Source: CAZGVV01 sp964529155 (GTDB taxonomy: Bacteria > Pseudomonadota > Alphaproteobacteria > Rickettsiales > SXRF01). Taken from it: DNA of 12,712 bases. The DNA is taken from the NCBI GenBank assembly GCA_964529155.1, contig CAZGVV010000061.1, positions 1 through 12,712 on the forward strand, in the 5' to 3' direction. Each line of letters begins with the position of its first letter. Within the stretch, counting starts at the first letter, position 1. A program made the position numbers and the translations under genes. Positions 1 through 6,300 of the stretch are shown here, one piece after another. The notes under the pieces were generated by a model, which did not search any database, had not been told where the DNA came from, and saw only the letters and a list, made by a program, of their open reading frames with translations.

Positions 1-384
1 TTCTCGAAAACACTATTTTCGCCTACGTATAATGTTAAATTGAAATAACTATATCGTGTAGTGTGAATAAGGCCAGCCCCTTAAAGAATGCAGCCTCGTT
101 GAGCGCATGCCCTGGCACGTTTGCTGAATTGCTGCACGCGACGATAGGATCATCCCAACTTCCTGCGTTTCCTTGCTCTCGTTTCCAGAGAGAAAGAGGA
201 TAACAATTTGAATAATAGTCTATTTATTCTGCAATCCAATAGGCTGAAAATTACCGGACAAGAGAAAAAATTAACATATATTTTGTATTGCCATTTCGTA
301 ATGGGCCGTTATTGTAACAAAATAAAAATTATTTATTCCACATTTTGTGGGCAATTATTAATAAGACGAGGATAAGTAGCAAAT
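1..384. other. AT-rich intergenic leader, no convincing gene
   Basis: I see no gene with a usable start here. On the minus strand a frame stays open from 223 to a stop at 35 and its translation looks protein-like, but it has no ATG, and the only internal candidate start is a GTG late in the frame. It may be a worn gene remnant or chance. The right half is AT-rich and holds a possible promoter for the gene starting at 385. Confidence 0.5.
288..315 (+). promoter_or_regulatory. possible sigma70 promoter of the 320-aa gene
   Basis: TTGCCA (288-293) and TATTGT (310-315) are separated by 16 bases. This would place the transcript start near 322 and leave a leader of about 60 bases before the ATG at 385. 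The match is moderate and the surrounding DNA is AT-rich, so chance is a real alternative. Confidence 0.3.
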
Positions 385-1347
385 ATGGACGTGGAACTTT
401 TAATAGAAGAAGAGATTTGGGGTTGGGGTAGTGGTTATAAAAAGGGTACTCAACGTGAGGGCGGGCCGGAGTTTCCGCTTAAAGCGATTAAAAGTTATGG
501 CATAAAGGCTGGATTGAGTGATCTAGCGATCGTGCTCGGTGGCTATTTCGCCGAAAATGAAAAAACAAAGGATGGCAAGCCTGCAGCGCAGTATTGGACG
601 GCAACGAGCCGCAGTATGCCAAACCAACGCTTTTCCGACAACCTATGTCATCTCGCCGTCAAGTATGATGACAAAAGACATCAAATTTATGATGTGCATA
701 GTCGTCACTTCAGTGCGCGTCCCACTTTGTATAACCCTATAATTCCATTGAACGAATTGAAAATTAAGGGGAAAATTGATGATGTAGAGGTGGTGGAATA
801 TGGGGAATATCCACAGTCTATTGCAGGCGAAGCTATTAGCAAAAAGCTGAGCAAGGCGTTTCAGAATAATACATTGAGCGTTACAGGGAAGAAATATACG
901 TTTGATGGTGAAATACGCGACGGTTGGCCGTTCAAAGAGAAAAAATACGATGAATACGAATATGAGGGTAAGCGCTATATTCAGATTCCGGCGGAGGCAA
1001 ATGGGATTGATAGGGATTGTGTACTATCAAAGGGCAGGACATTGAAGCCCGGCGAGGCATACTGGATAAAAGTAGAGCCAATTGAGTGGCTTAGGGATCC
1101 AAAGCCTAAATATGAGCGCAACAACGTATGGGTGGCAAAGCAATGCCTATTTTCAGGTATTCCACTTGTTGATATAGATCGTAGTCGGCCAGGAGACTGC
1201 TATCATTCATTAGATGAGACGCTAATGGGCCAGTACCTCAAACAGAATTTTGCACATGAGATGGTGCCAGTAGATCGCAAATTAGGCCAGTTTGCAGCAG
1301 CTGAAGTTTTGCGACGTAAGCAGGGTAATGATTTAGAAAGACAGTGA
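385..1347 (+). CDS. protein of unknown function with an EYGEYPQ-type domain
   Basis: This 320-aa soluble protein has no signal peptide or membrane segment. The N-terminal ~130 residues are unrecognised. The second half (about 136-295) has a recurrent arrangement: EYGEYPQ at 138-144, a KKLSKAF helix and a TGKKYTFDG stretch, then EYEYEGKRYI at 190-199, WIKVEPIEW at 227-235, FSGIP at 256-260 and YLKQNFAHEM at 284-293. I associate this layout with poorly characterised modules in alphaproteobacterial and other host-associated genomes, where it often sits in larger proteins, but no function can be given. The start is the first ATG; a weak AGGA lies 12 bases upstream. Base composition is clearly more AT-rich than in the terminase or antiporter genes, which fits an accessory gene. 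The downstream neighbour is on the opposite strand, so the gene is probably transcribed alone. Confidence 0.75.
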   Translation: MDVELLIEEEIWGWGSGYKKGTQREGGPEFPLKAIKSYGIKAGLSDLAIVLGGYFAENEKTKDGKPAAQYWTATSRSMPNQRFSDNLCHLAVKYDDKRHQIYDVHSRHFSARPTLYNPIIPLNELKIKGKIDDVEVVEYGEYPQSIAGEAISKKLSKAFQNNTLSVTGKKYTFDGEIRDGWPFKEKKYDEYEYEGKRYIQIPAEANGIDRDCVLSKGRTLKPGEAYWIKVEPIEWLRDPKPKYERNNVWVAKQCLFSGIPLVDIDRSRPGDCYHSLDETLMGQYLKQNFAHEMVPVDRKLGQFAAAEVLRRKQGNDLERQ

Positions 1348-1491
1348 TACATTCTGTTTTGTAATGCCGTTGTTACGGAATTGTTCAGGTTATATGGCTC
1401 TTCATTTTAGCCATAGGCAGATAGTTGAGATAAGGTCTGCGAGGTTTCGTTCCGTTGGCACGGCGGCGCATGCGTTAATAAGCGTGTAGTT

Positions 1492-1662
1492 TTAGCGGTG
1501 GGTTAGTGCGGTGGAGATGGTGCTGAAAACGGTAATCAGATTATTGCCAACGGTGCGAAGCGAGCCAATAATTACCAGTGAAATCAATGAAACGATAAGC
1601 CCGTATTCAATGGCCGTGGCGCCGGATTCACATTGTGCATAGTTAGCAAGGGATTTTAGCAT
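1492..1662 (-). CDS. Flp/Fap-type (type IVb) pilin, copy A
   Basis: This 56-aa prepilin begins MLKSLANYAQ. A short leader is followed by the class hallmark: Gly14, then ATAIEYGL, with Glu at +5 and Tyr at +6 of the mature protein. A prepilin peptidase (TadV/PilD type) would cut after Gly14. Residues 18-38 form the hydrophobic assembly helix. The length is normal for Flp pilins, which are polymerised by Tad machinery into thin surface filaments used for adhesion. An AAGAGG lies about 7 bases before the ATG. The gene follows a near-identical pilin but is separated from it by a strong terminator, so it probably needs its own promoter between 1663 and 1719. No tad assembly genes are in the window. 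Confidence 0.9.
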   Translation of the reverse strand: MLKSLANYAQCESGATAIEYGLIVSLISLVIIGSLRTVGNNLITVFSTISTALTHR

Positions 1663-1719
1663 GGGCGATCCTCTTCATGATTATCGTTGTATAGTAGGCG
1701 CGCGTATTTAATGAAAGGT

Positions 1720-1754
1720 AAAAAAAAGCCCCCGCGGTTTAGGCGGGGGCTTTT
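1720..1754 (-). terminator. strong intrinsic terminator between the two pilin genes
   Basis: A 9-bp GC-rich stem (AGCCCCCGC at 1727-1735 pairing with GCGGGGGCT at 1743-1751) encloses a 7-base loop. Read on the minus strand, it is followed by a run of eight Ts (As at 1720-1727 on the plus strand). It lies 24 bases after the stop of the upstream pilin gene and should end its transcript. The T run on the plus side is shorter, so it may be weakly bidirectional. Confidence 0.93.
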
Positions 1755-1777
1755 AAATACGGTATTGTTTACAAAAA

Positions 1778-1942
1778 CTAGCGGCCTAAATTGGTCCCGA
1801 TTGTTGTAAAGGTCGTGGTAAGATTGCCGCCAACCGTGGTTACAGCGCCGATAATGGCCACTGCGATTAAGGAAGCGATCAACCCGTATTCAATGGCGGT
1901 TGCGCCGGATTCGTCTTTCATCAGCGAAATAAAACGTGTCAT
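1778..1942 (-). CDS. Flp/Fap-type (type IVb) pilin, copy B
   Basis: This 54-aa prepilin begins MTRFISLMKD. It carries the same processing signature as its neighbour: Gly13, then ATAIEYGL, followed by a hydrophobic helix (about 17-36) and a Thr/Gly-rich tail. Export and cleavage after Gly13 by a prepilin peptidase would give a mature subunit of about 41 residues for Flp filaments. AAGGA sits 8 bases before the ATG and a plausible promoter lies at 2001-2029. The sequences around the cleavage site are almost identical in the two pilins while the C-terminal tails differ, which suggests an old tandem duplication. A terminator directly downstream makes this copy a monocistronic unit, typical of highly expressed major pilins. 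Confidence 0.92.
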   Translation of the reverse strand: MTRFISLMKDESGATAIEYGLIASLIAVAIIGAVTTVGGNLTTTFTTIGTNLGR

Positions 1943-2000
1943 AAAAAAATCCTTTCAAGGATAATGGTTTACCGAAACGCTGATCATGTCAGCTGTCAGT

Positions 2001-2029
2001 AGCATACCACCAAGGGGTATATGGCGCAA
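2001..2029 (-). promoter_or_regulatory. possible promoter of pilin copy B
   Basis: On the minus strand TTGCGC and TATGCT are separated by 17 bases. The transcript start would be near 1994, giving a leader of about 50 bases. The -10 element is good and the -35 element is weak, which would suit an activator-dependent promoter. Confidence 0.35.
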
Positions 2030-2064
2030 TAAGTAAATGCAAAATTCTTCGTATAATCAATAAG

Positions 2065-2094
2065 TTCATAAAAATTTGCTTAAATTTTTATGAA
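2065..2094. repeat. perfect AT-rich inverted repeat downstream of dgkA
   Basis: TTCATAAAAATTT (2065-2077) and its exact reverse complement (2082-2094) flank a 4-base loop, GCTT. It starts 14 bases after the dgkA stop on the minus strand. It could be the dgkA terminator, since the stem itself supplies a T tract, or a DNA-binding site upstream of the pilin gene. There is no T run outside the stem, so the terminator reading is not secure. Confidence 0.6.
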
Positions 2095-2108
2095 GTTTAT
2101 GTTAATTA

Positions 2109-2477
2109 CTAATAGCAAATTAATGGTAAATTAATTTTTGCTATTTCCAGTAGAATACTTATCCATGTGTAAGCGGAAAAAGCGAATGCGCAGAGCACCG
2201 CCGCGCTTGCAATATCCTTTGCTTCCTTGGCTAAGGGGTGGCGGGCCTCGGAAATGCGATCAACGGTTTTTTCAATCGCTGTATTCAGTAGTTCTACGAT
2301 CAGCGAGAAAGCAACGCTTGCAATAAGCCAGCGGCGTTGTTCGGGCGTAACATGGAGCAGGCATGCAAGCGGGATCAGGAGGCTGGCTATTATGCATTGC
2401 AATCGGCAGGCGGCGTCCTTGCAGAATGCAGCTTTAAGGCCTTCGCAGGAATAAAAAAATGCTCGGATAAGGCGCAT
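2109..2477 (-). CDS. dgkA: diacylglycerol kinase (DgkA, prokaryotic membrane type)
   Basis: DgkA phosphorylates diacylglycerol with ATP to phosphatidic acid in the inner membrane, recycling the lipid released during membrane-derived oligosaccharide or lipopolysaccharide modification. The 122-aa length is the family norm. An amphipathic N-terminus is followed by three membrane helices (about 27-41, 51-67, 88-110). The signature VELLNTAIEKTVDR spans 61-74; Glu62 and Glu69 correspond to the catalytic and metal-binding glutamates of the E. coli enzyme, and KDIASAAV at 87-94 is also conserved. AGGA lies 6 bases before the ATG. It follows the 185-aa gene by 42 bases on the same strand, so read-through from that unit is possible. 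Confidence 0.95.
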   Translation of the reverse strand: MRLIRAFFYSCEGLKAAFCKDAACRLQCIIASLLIPLACLLHVTPEQRRWLIASVAFSLIVELLNTAIEKTVDRISEARHPLAKEAKDIASAAVLCAFAFSAYTWISILLEIAKINLPLICY

Positions 2478-2519
2478 GCTGCATCCTAAGCATGTAGGGG
2501 ATATAAAGAAAAGCGATAA

Positions 2520-3077
2520 TCAAGGGCACGAGGTTTTTCCCCTGGTATCAGGGGTGCGGCACCATAATGTGACTAATTGTGTAAAACCGTTGCGGAGTGT
2601 TTCCATTTCCAGTCGCGCCCGGGTGGCCCATGCAGCGGCCTGGCGCAGCGTGCGGCCCGCCTGCGGTGATTGCAGGCTTAAAGGGGCTATATTGTATACG
2701 GTAAGGGAAAGCAGCGCGCCGCTTAATCCGGGGCCGAGGGTTTTGAGGGCTTCGTGGTATTCGGCTTCGCGTGCGCTGCGCCAGTCCTGATGCTCGGGCT
2801 GGAGGTCCTTGCCGCCTAAATGCGTGGTGTCCAGGGCGCGAATGCCGGGTGCGCCGAAGCGTAAGGTATAAAGCCAGCGCAGATGCACGCCGCACCAATG
2901 CTGTTCGGCGGTGATAAGGCTGCGTTCCAGGCAGAGATCCAGCGCTTCACTGGTTATATGGCACGCACGTTTGGCGATCATTTCCGGCGTGCCGGGGTCA
3001 CGCCAGCTTCGTTCGTGTGAAGGCTGGGGGCGATGGGTGCTTTTCGGGCGGCCACGGCGACGGTAACGGAGGCTCAT
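2520..3077 (-). CDS. conserved hypothetical protein of alphaproteobacterial phage/GTA-like type
   Basis: This 185-aa, Arg- and Leu-rich protein is cytoplasmic by appearance. The N-terminus is very basic (RYRRRGRPK at 4-12). The core has a GTPEMIAKR element at 29-37, then LDLCLERSLIT at 47-57 and QHWCGVHLRWLYTLRFG at 59-75. This resembles a family I have met in alphaproteobacteria with a GTPE...A.R...LI...QH pattern, but no function is assigned. Its ATG overlaps the stop of the preceding gene (ATGA), and there is little Shine-Dalgarno signal, so translation is probably coupled to that gene. The two proteins may act together, perhaps as regulators or DNA-binding accessory factors of the neighbouring terminase/portal block; that role is inferred from position only. 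Confidence 0.72.
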   Translation of the reverse strand: MSLRYRRRGRPKSTHRPQPSHERSWRDPGTPEMIAKRACHITSEALDLCLERSLITAEQHWCGVHLRWLYTLRFGAPGIRALDTTHLGGKDLQPEHQDWRSAREAEYHEALKTLGPGLSGALLSLTVYNIAPLSLQSPQAGRTLRQAAAWATRARLEMETLRNGFTQLVTLWCRTPDTRGKTSCP

Positions 3078-3502
3078 AAAGCGCCTGTGCAGCGGGCAGG
3101 CGAGGCCATGGATTGCCTTTTTTGGCTGCGGCGCGTGCTATGACGTTTGCCCTGCCCCGGCTCGGCGCGCCATTTGCATTGCGCGAGCAGTGCTTTTTTC
3201 GCTTTGCGGCGCACGCTGTTTTCGTCAAGCCCTGCAAGGTCGCATACTAATGCGAAATGCGCGTTGCGCTGGGTCAGCCAGTAGATTGCATCATTGCGCT
3301 GGTACTGGGTTTCGCGGGTGTGCGGGCCTTTGGTGGCATCGATAAGGGCTTGCAGAATCACCGCCCGCCACAGGGATTGTTCACTGCTGGATGTATCATG
3401 ATGGGAGGAATGCTGCGCGAAATCAATGAATTTTTTAAGCTTTTCCCGTTGGTAATTGTACTGATGCTGGGATTTTGTCGTATGAATTGGGTCGTAATGC
3501 AT
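3074..3502 (-). CDS. small conserved hypothetical protein with a helix-turn-helix-like segment
   Basis: The protein is 142 aa. A polar, His-rich N-terminus (1-40) leads into SLWRAVILQALIDA (43-56) and RNDAIYWL (69-76). ALVCDLAGLDENSVRRKAKKAL (84-105) follows and reads like a helix-turn-helix recognition unit. I recall similar cores (LWRAVI.QAL.DA ... VC.LAGLD...VRRK) in small phage-associated alphaproteobacterial proteins, but I cannot name the family with certainty. The C-terminal 35 residues are strongly basic and low in complexity, so they may bind DNA. GGGAGA lies upstream of the ATG. It forms a two-gene unit with the 185-aa gene through a 4-base overlap. A role in transcriptional control of the phage/GTA-like genes is a guess from the HTH-like segment and location. 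Confidence 0.75.
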   Translation of the reverse strand: MHYDPIHTTKSQHQYNYQREKLKKFIDFAQHSSHHDTSSSEQSLWRAVILQALIDATKGPHTRETQYQRNDAIYWLTQRNAHFALVCDLAGLDENSVRRKAKKALLAQCKWRAEPGQGKRHSTRRSQKRQSMASPARCTGAL

Positions 3503-3581
3503 GCTCAGTTCTCCCTGTTAGGATAAGACTTGTCTCTGCAATAAAAGAGATATATCCAAACTTAGGAAAAAGGGAAGGGGG

Positions 3582-3611
3582 AAAATGCAATTTTTTTTAA
3601 AAAAGCATTTT
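3582..3611 (-). terminator. possible AT-rich terminator after the 134-aa gene
   Basis: AAAATGC (3582-3588) pairs with GCATTTT (3605-3611), and the loop holds a T8/A6 tract that extends the stem. It overlaps the stop codon of the minus-strand gene. It may end transcription there, but it lacks a GC-rich stem and a clean T run. Confidence 0.4.
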
Positions 3612-4015
3612 TACGCGAATGAGGGGAAGGGTTGCAGCAAATGCAGCGCCGCCTGGGTGGCGCGTTCTTTCAGAAGTTGCGCGACAAAGCCGCCGACCAG
3701 GCCGGGAAGCGCCGCAACGCCGCCAACCCCTGCGGTGGCCATGCCGGTGATGCAGGTTTCGTGAGGTTCTTGGGTGGCGGGATGATGCGTGGTGCGGTGG
3801 TCCTCGTCCGGCGTCAGCTCCAGCATGTCTTCAAAATCCAGCGGATTGTCCGGCGCGTCGTCATCAATGACGCGGCAGTCAACCACGGCGGCGCGCACCG
3901 CTGACGTCAGCTGGTATTGCGTATAGCTGGCCAGCGGCATGCCAAGCCTGCGCAGCTCTTCCGCGACGTGGGGGGGCAGCGTTATGCCAAGCGTTTGTTG
4001 CGTATCATCGGTCAT
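3611..4015 (-). CDS. hypothetical protein, divergent from the terminase operon
   Basis: The frame is open further upstream, but the ATG at 4015 is preferred because AAAGGTGG lies 8 bases before it. This gives 134 aa starting MTDDTQQTLG. Visible parts are an N-terminal LGITLPPHVAEELRRLGMP (9-27), an acidic middle (50-72, DDDAPDNPLDFEDMLELTPDED) and a Gly/Ala-rich hydrophobic stretch (about 90-115) near the C-terminus. The hydrophobic stretch could be a single membrane segment or a flexible helix. The opening resembles short ribbon-helix-helix or antitoxin-like N-termini, but that is not firm. The gene is transcribed away from the 125-aa/terL operon and shares its 187-base upstream region, so local regulation is possible. 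Confidence 0.6.
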   Translation of the reverse strand: MTDDTQQTLGITLPPHVAEELRRLGMPLASYTQYQLTSAVRAAVVDCRVIDDDAPDNPLDFEDMLELTPDEDHRTTHHPATQEPHETCITGMATAGVGGVAALPGLVGGFVAQLLKERATQAALHLLQPFPSFA

Positions 4016-4202
4016 ATAACATTCCACCTTTATCCTAGCGCGGGTGCGCGCAAAAACCACGTGAACAATTGTGGAATATGAATGTGACATGGTTGTCATA
4101 AAGAGGGGAGCGCGCGCGGTATGGGGGGTATTTTGCCTCTTCCGGGGCAGAAAGAAAAACAGGAATAGTAATAATATAAGCTCGAATCATCAGGAGAATG
4201 TT
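4016..4202. promoter_or_regulatory. shared divergent upstream region
   Basis: This 187-base region separates the minus-strand 134-aa gene from the plus-strand 125-aa/terL genes, so it must hold promoters for both unless transcription enters from outside. A short perfect inverted repeat (TGACA at 4085-4089 and TGTCA at 4094-4098 around TGGT) and the 8-base palindrome ACAATTGT are possible operator elements. A -10-like TAATAT precedes the plus-strand gene, but I find no good -35 partner. Confidence 0.35.
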
Positions 4203-4580
4203 ATGCCGGTTACCGTGCAGCCAAAATTCGGCGCAGAAAAAAAGATGCCACGCGATCTGGATATATCTCAGGGCGAAAAGGGCGACACGCTTTGGCAGCG
4301 GGATATGCATGCCATGCGTACCACCATCTGCGTGATGATGGAGCGGGCGAAAAATGCCATGGAGTGCGGCAAAGACCAGCGCGATAAATACTATGAGAAT
4401 ACGTTTGACGGAAAGGGAACGCCTGCGGAGCATTTTATTACCGCCAGTGCCTTTTTAATGAAAATGCATGAGTGCAATTTAAAATTCGGGGAATCTGCAA
4501 CGCCCCAGGATGCGCTGTCCCCTGCGGCGTTTAATGAGGCGGAGTTGTCGATTCTCAAGCGCTTTTTAGAGCGGTTATAG
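4203..4580 (+). CDS. hypothetical protein directly upstream of terL (position of a small terminase)
   Basis: This 125-aa protein starts at the ATG at 4203; AGGAG lies 6 bases upstream. The frame is open further 5' but has no better start. It is mostly polar and helical: GDTLWQRDMHAMRTTICVMMERAKNAM spans about 27-53, with a second helical stretch at 74-97 and a C-terminal NEAELSILKRFLERL (111-125). The stop is 11 bases before the terL start, and terL lacks a clear ribosome site of its own, so the two are probably translationally coupled. Position and size would suit a small terminase subunit or a DNA-packaging accessory factor, but I see no recognisable DNA-binding motif, so that is only a suggestion. 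Confidence 0.7.
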   Translation: MPVTVQPKFGAEKKMPRDLDISQGEKGDTLWQRDMHAMRTTICVMMERAKNAMECGKDQRDKYYENTFDGKGTPAEHFITASAFLMKMHECNLKFGESATPQDALSPAAFNEAELSILKRFLERL

Positions 4581-4591
4581 CGGTTGCTGCG

Positions 4592-5992
4592 ATGAGCGAT
4601 TTTACTCCGCGTGAGGGATTGCTGCGCGTGCTGCGCATGGATTTTACCAGTTTTATCGCGCGCAGTTTTTTGGCGGTGGACCCCGGCGCGGAATACCTGC
4701 CGAACTGGCATATTGATTTGATCGCCGAATACCTGGAAGCGGCGCGGGCAGGGCAGATTAAACGCCTGGTCATTAACATGCCGCCGCGGGCGTTGAAATC
4801 TATCTGTGTAAGCGTGGCATGGCCGGCGTGGATTCTGGGGCATGATCCGTCGGCGCGGGTGATGGCGGCGTCGTATGCATTGCCGCTGGCCTATAAGCAT
4901 TCGATTGATTGCCGTATGGTGATGGGTGAGCCGTGGTATCAACGGCTCTTTCCGCATACGCGATTATCACGCGATCAGAATGAGAAAAACAAATTCATGA
5001 CCACGGCGCGCGGTTACCGCATTGCGACATCGGTGGGGGGAACGGTGACGGGTGAGGGCGGGAATTATTTGATTATGGATGACCCGATCAGCGCGCTGCA
5101 AGCCGAATCGAAACATGAGCGCGAGCAGGCGAATCGCTGGTTTGACCATACGTTTTCAACGCGGCTGGATGATAAGGCGCGCGGCGTGATGGTGCTGGTG
5201 ATGCAACGCTTGCATGCGCAGGATGTAAGCGCGCATGTGCTGGCGAAAGGCGGGTGGGAGCAGCTGTGCCTGCCGGCGCTTGCATCCTCTGCTGAGATTT
5301 ATGATTTCGGGCGGGTGTGTAAGCTGCGCGAGGAGGGCGAACCGTTGCATGAGGCGCGTGAATCGGTGGCGTTGATTGTGCGCGCAAAACAGGAATTGGG
5401 CAGCCGGGCGTTCGCGGCGCAATATCAGCAGGAGCCGTTGGCGGAGGAGGGTGGCATGGTGAAGCTGCACTGGCTGCAACGCTATGACACGCCGCCGATA
5501 TGCGAGCGCATTGTGCAGAGCTGGGACACGGCGATTAAAAGTGGCGCGCAGCATGACGCCAGCGTCTGCCTGACCTTTGGCGAAAGCGAAGGGCGGCATT
5601 ACCTGCTGGACGCCTATCGTATGCGTGCAGAATACCCGGACGTGAAGCGGGCGGTGGTGGCGCAGGCGGCGCGGTTTTCGCCGCACACGGTGATGATTGA
5701 GGACCGGGCGAGCGGGCAGCAGCTATTGCAGGATTTGCGGCGGGAAACCGCATTGCCGCTGATCGCCGGGAATCCCCAGGGGGATAAGGTGATGCGGCTG
5801 GCGGCGGCATCGGCGATGATTGAGGCGGGTATGCTCTATGTGCCACGGCAGGCCGGGTGGCTGGCGGAATTTGAGGGGGAATTGATGGGATTTCCCGGTG
5901 CGGCCCATGATGACCAAGTGGATGCGTTAACACAATATTTGGGGTGGGTAAGGGGGAAAGTGCGCGCTTTTCCTAGCATCAGGCGCGTTTAG
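4592..5992 (+). CDS. terL: phage/GTA-type terminase large subunit
   Basis: This 466-aa DNA-packaging motor has an N-terminal ATPase that drives DNA into the procapsid and a C-terminal RNase H-fold nuclease that cuts it. The Walker A-like element is MPPRALKS (63-70), a variant common in alphaproteobacterial terminases in place of the textbook GKS loop. The Walker B/acidic pair is YLIMDD (159-164). VMVLVMQRLHAQDV (199-212) fits motif III/coupling. Nuclease acidic residues are Asp312 in SWDTA, Glu370-Asp371 in VMIEDRASG, and Asp440/441 and Asp444 in HDDQVDAL. All key positions are present and the length is normal, so the enzyme looks intact. It starts at the first ATG, 11 bases after the preceding gene, with no strong ribosome site. 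The portal gene expected next is displaced about 2.4 kb downstream. Confidence 0.95.
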   Translation: MSDFTPREGLLRVLRMDFTSFIARSFLAVDPGAEYLPNWHIDLIAEYLEAARAGQIKRLVINMPPRALKSICVSVAWPAWILGHDPSARVMAASYALPLAYKHSIDCRMVMGEPWYQRLFPHTRLSRDQNEKNKFMTTARGYRIATSVGGTVTGEGGNYLIMDDPISALQAESKHEREQANRWFDHTFSTRLDDKARGVMVLVMQRLHAQDVSAHVLAKGGWEQLCLPALASSAEIYDFGRVCKLREEGEPLHEARESVALIVRAKQELGSRAFAAQYQQEPLAEEGGMVKLHWLQRYDTPPICERIVQSWDTAIKSGAQHDASVCLTFGESEGRHYLLDAYRMRAEYPDVKRAVVAQAARFSPHTVMIEDRASGQQLLQDLRRETALPLIAGNPQGDKVMRLAAASAMIEAGMLYVPRQAGWLAEFEGELMGFPGAAHDDQVDALTQYLGWVRGKVRAFPSIRRV

Positions 5993-5993
5993 C

Positions 5994-6041
5994 TTAACCA
6001 AATATTAAAATTTTCCCCGTACATTTTAACCATTGAGTTAA
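5994..6041 (+). promoter_or_regulatory. CtrA-like box pair upstream of the 69-aa gene
   Basis: TTAACCAAATATTAA (5994-6008) matches the alphaproteobacterial CtrA consensus TTAA-N7-TTAA exactly. TTAACCATTGAGTTAA (6026-6041) is a second pair with an 8-base spacer, and its left half is the strong half-site TTAACCAT. The second pair overlaps the -35 region of the likely promoter, as at activated CtrA promoters in Caulobacter. CtrA also controls GTA genes in Rhodobacter, which makes the setting suggestive. The region is AT-rich, so chance TTAA is possible. Confidence 0.5.
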
Positions 6042-6055
6042 TATTGATTTATAAC
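6026..6055 (+). promoter_or_regulatory. candidate promoter of the small-gene pair
   Basis: TTAACC (6026-6031) is followed after 17 bases by TTATAA (6049-6054), or after 18 by TATAAC. Transcription would begin near 6061, about 20 bases before the ATG at 6080. The poor -35 hexamer coincides with a CtrA-like half-site, so activation by a bound regulator is plausible. Confidence 0.4.
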
Positions 6056-6079
6056 ATTACTTATAACAAGGAAGGGTAT

Positions 6080-6289
6080 ATGGCTTCCACACGTCAAAGC
6101 AATCACGCCTTCAAAAGCCGTGGCACAAAGATTATGGAATTGGCCGAGTTGCTGCGGCCGGTGTTAATGGAAAAATTGATGGGCTGTTATGACGAAAATA
6201 ACCTACCCGTCCAACCCGCCCGCATACGCGGACTGGCACTGGTGATGGCCCAGGATTTAGTGGTATTTCGTGAACAGCAATCGGCATAG
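6080..6289 (+). CDS. small hypothetical protein downstream of terL
   Basis: This 69-aa protein begins MASTRQSNHA. The start at 6080 is chosen because AAGGAAGGG ends three bases upstream, with its AAGGA core 7 bases away; an upstream ATG at 6044 has no such site. After a basic N-terminus (SRGTK at 13-17) there are two predicted helices, MELAELLRPVLMEKLMGCYD (19-38) and PARIRGLALVMAQDLVVFRE (47-66). The fold is probably all-helical and cytoplasmic. No family is recognised. It has its own promoter region with CtrA-like boxes and is followed 11 bases later by a 54-aa gene, so the two form a small operon. Very small genes between TerL and portal are common in phages, but no role can be assigned. 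Confidence 0.72.
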   Translation: MASTRQSNHAFKSRGTKIMELAELLRPVLMEKLMGCYDENNLPVQPARIRGLALVMAQDLVVFREQQSA

Positions 6290-6300
6290 GGGAGAGGTGT

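Noticed and set aside
199..210. Sequence GGATAACAATTTG resembling the lac operator region of cloning vectors
   Set aside because: The match ends after about 12 bases and the flanks are unrelated to vector sequence, so contamination is unlikely.
3257..3526. 89-aa plus-strand frame with a hydrophobic C-terminus
   Set aside because: It lies fully across from the 142-aa minus-strand gene, which has the better start and the ATGA coupling to its neighbour.
4391..5933. Several long open frames on the minus strand opposite the terminase gene
   Set aside because: They are rich in Arg, His and Pro and lack ribosome sites, as expected for antisense shadows of a GC-rich coding region. The plus-strand TerL has complete family motifs.
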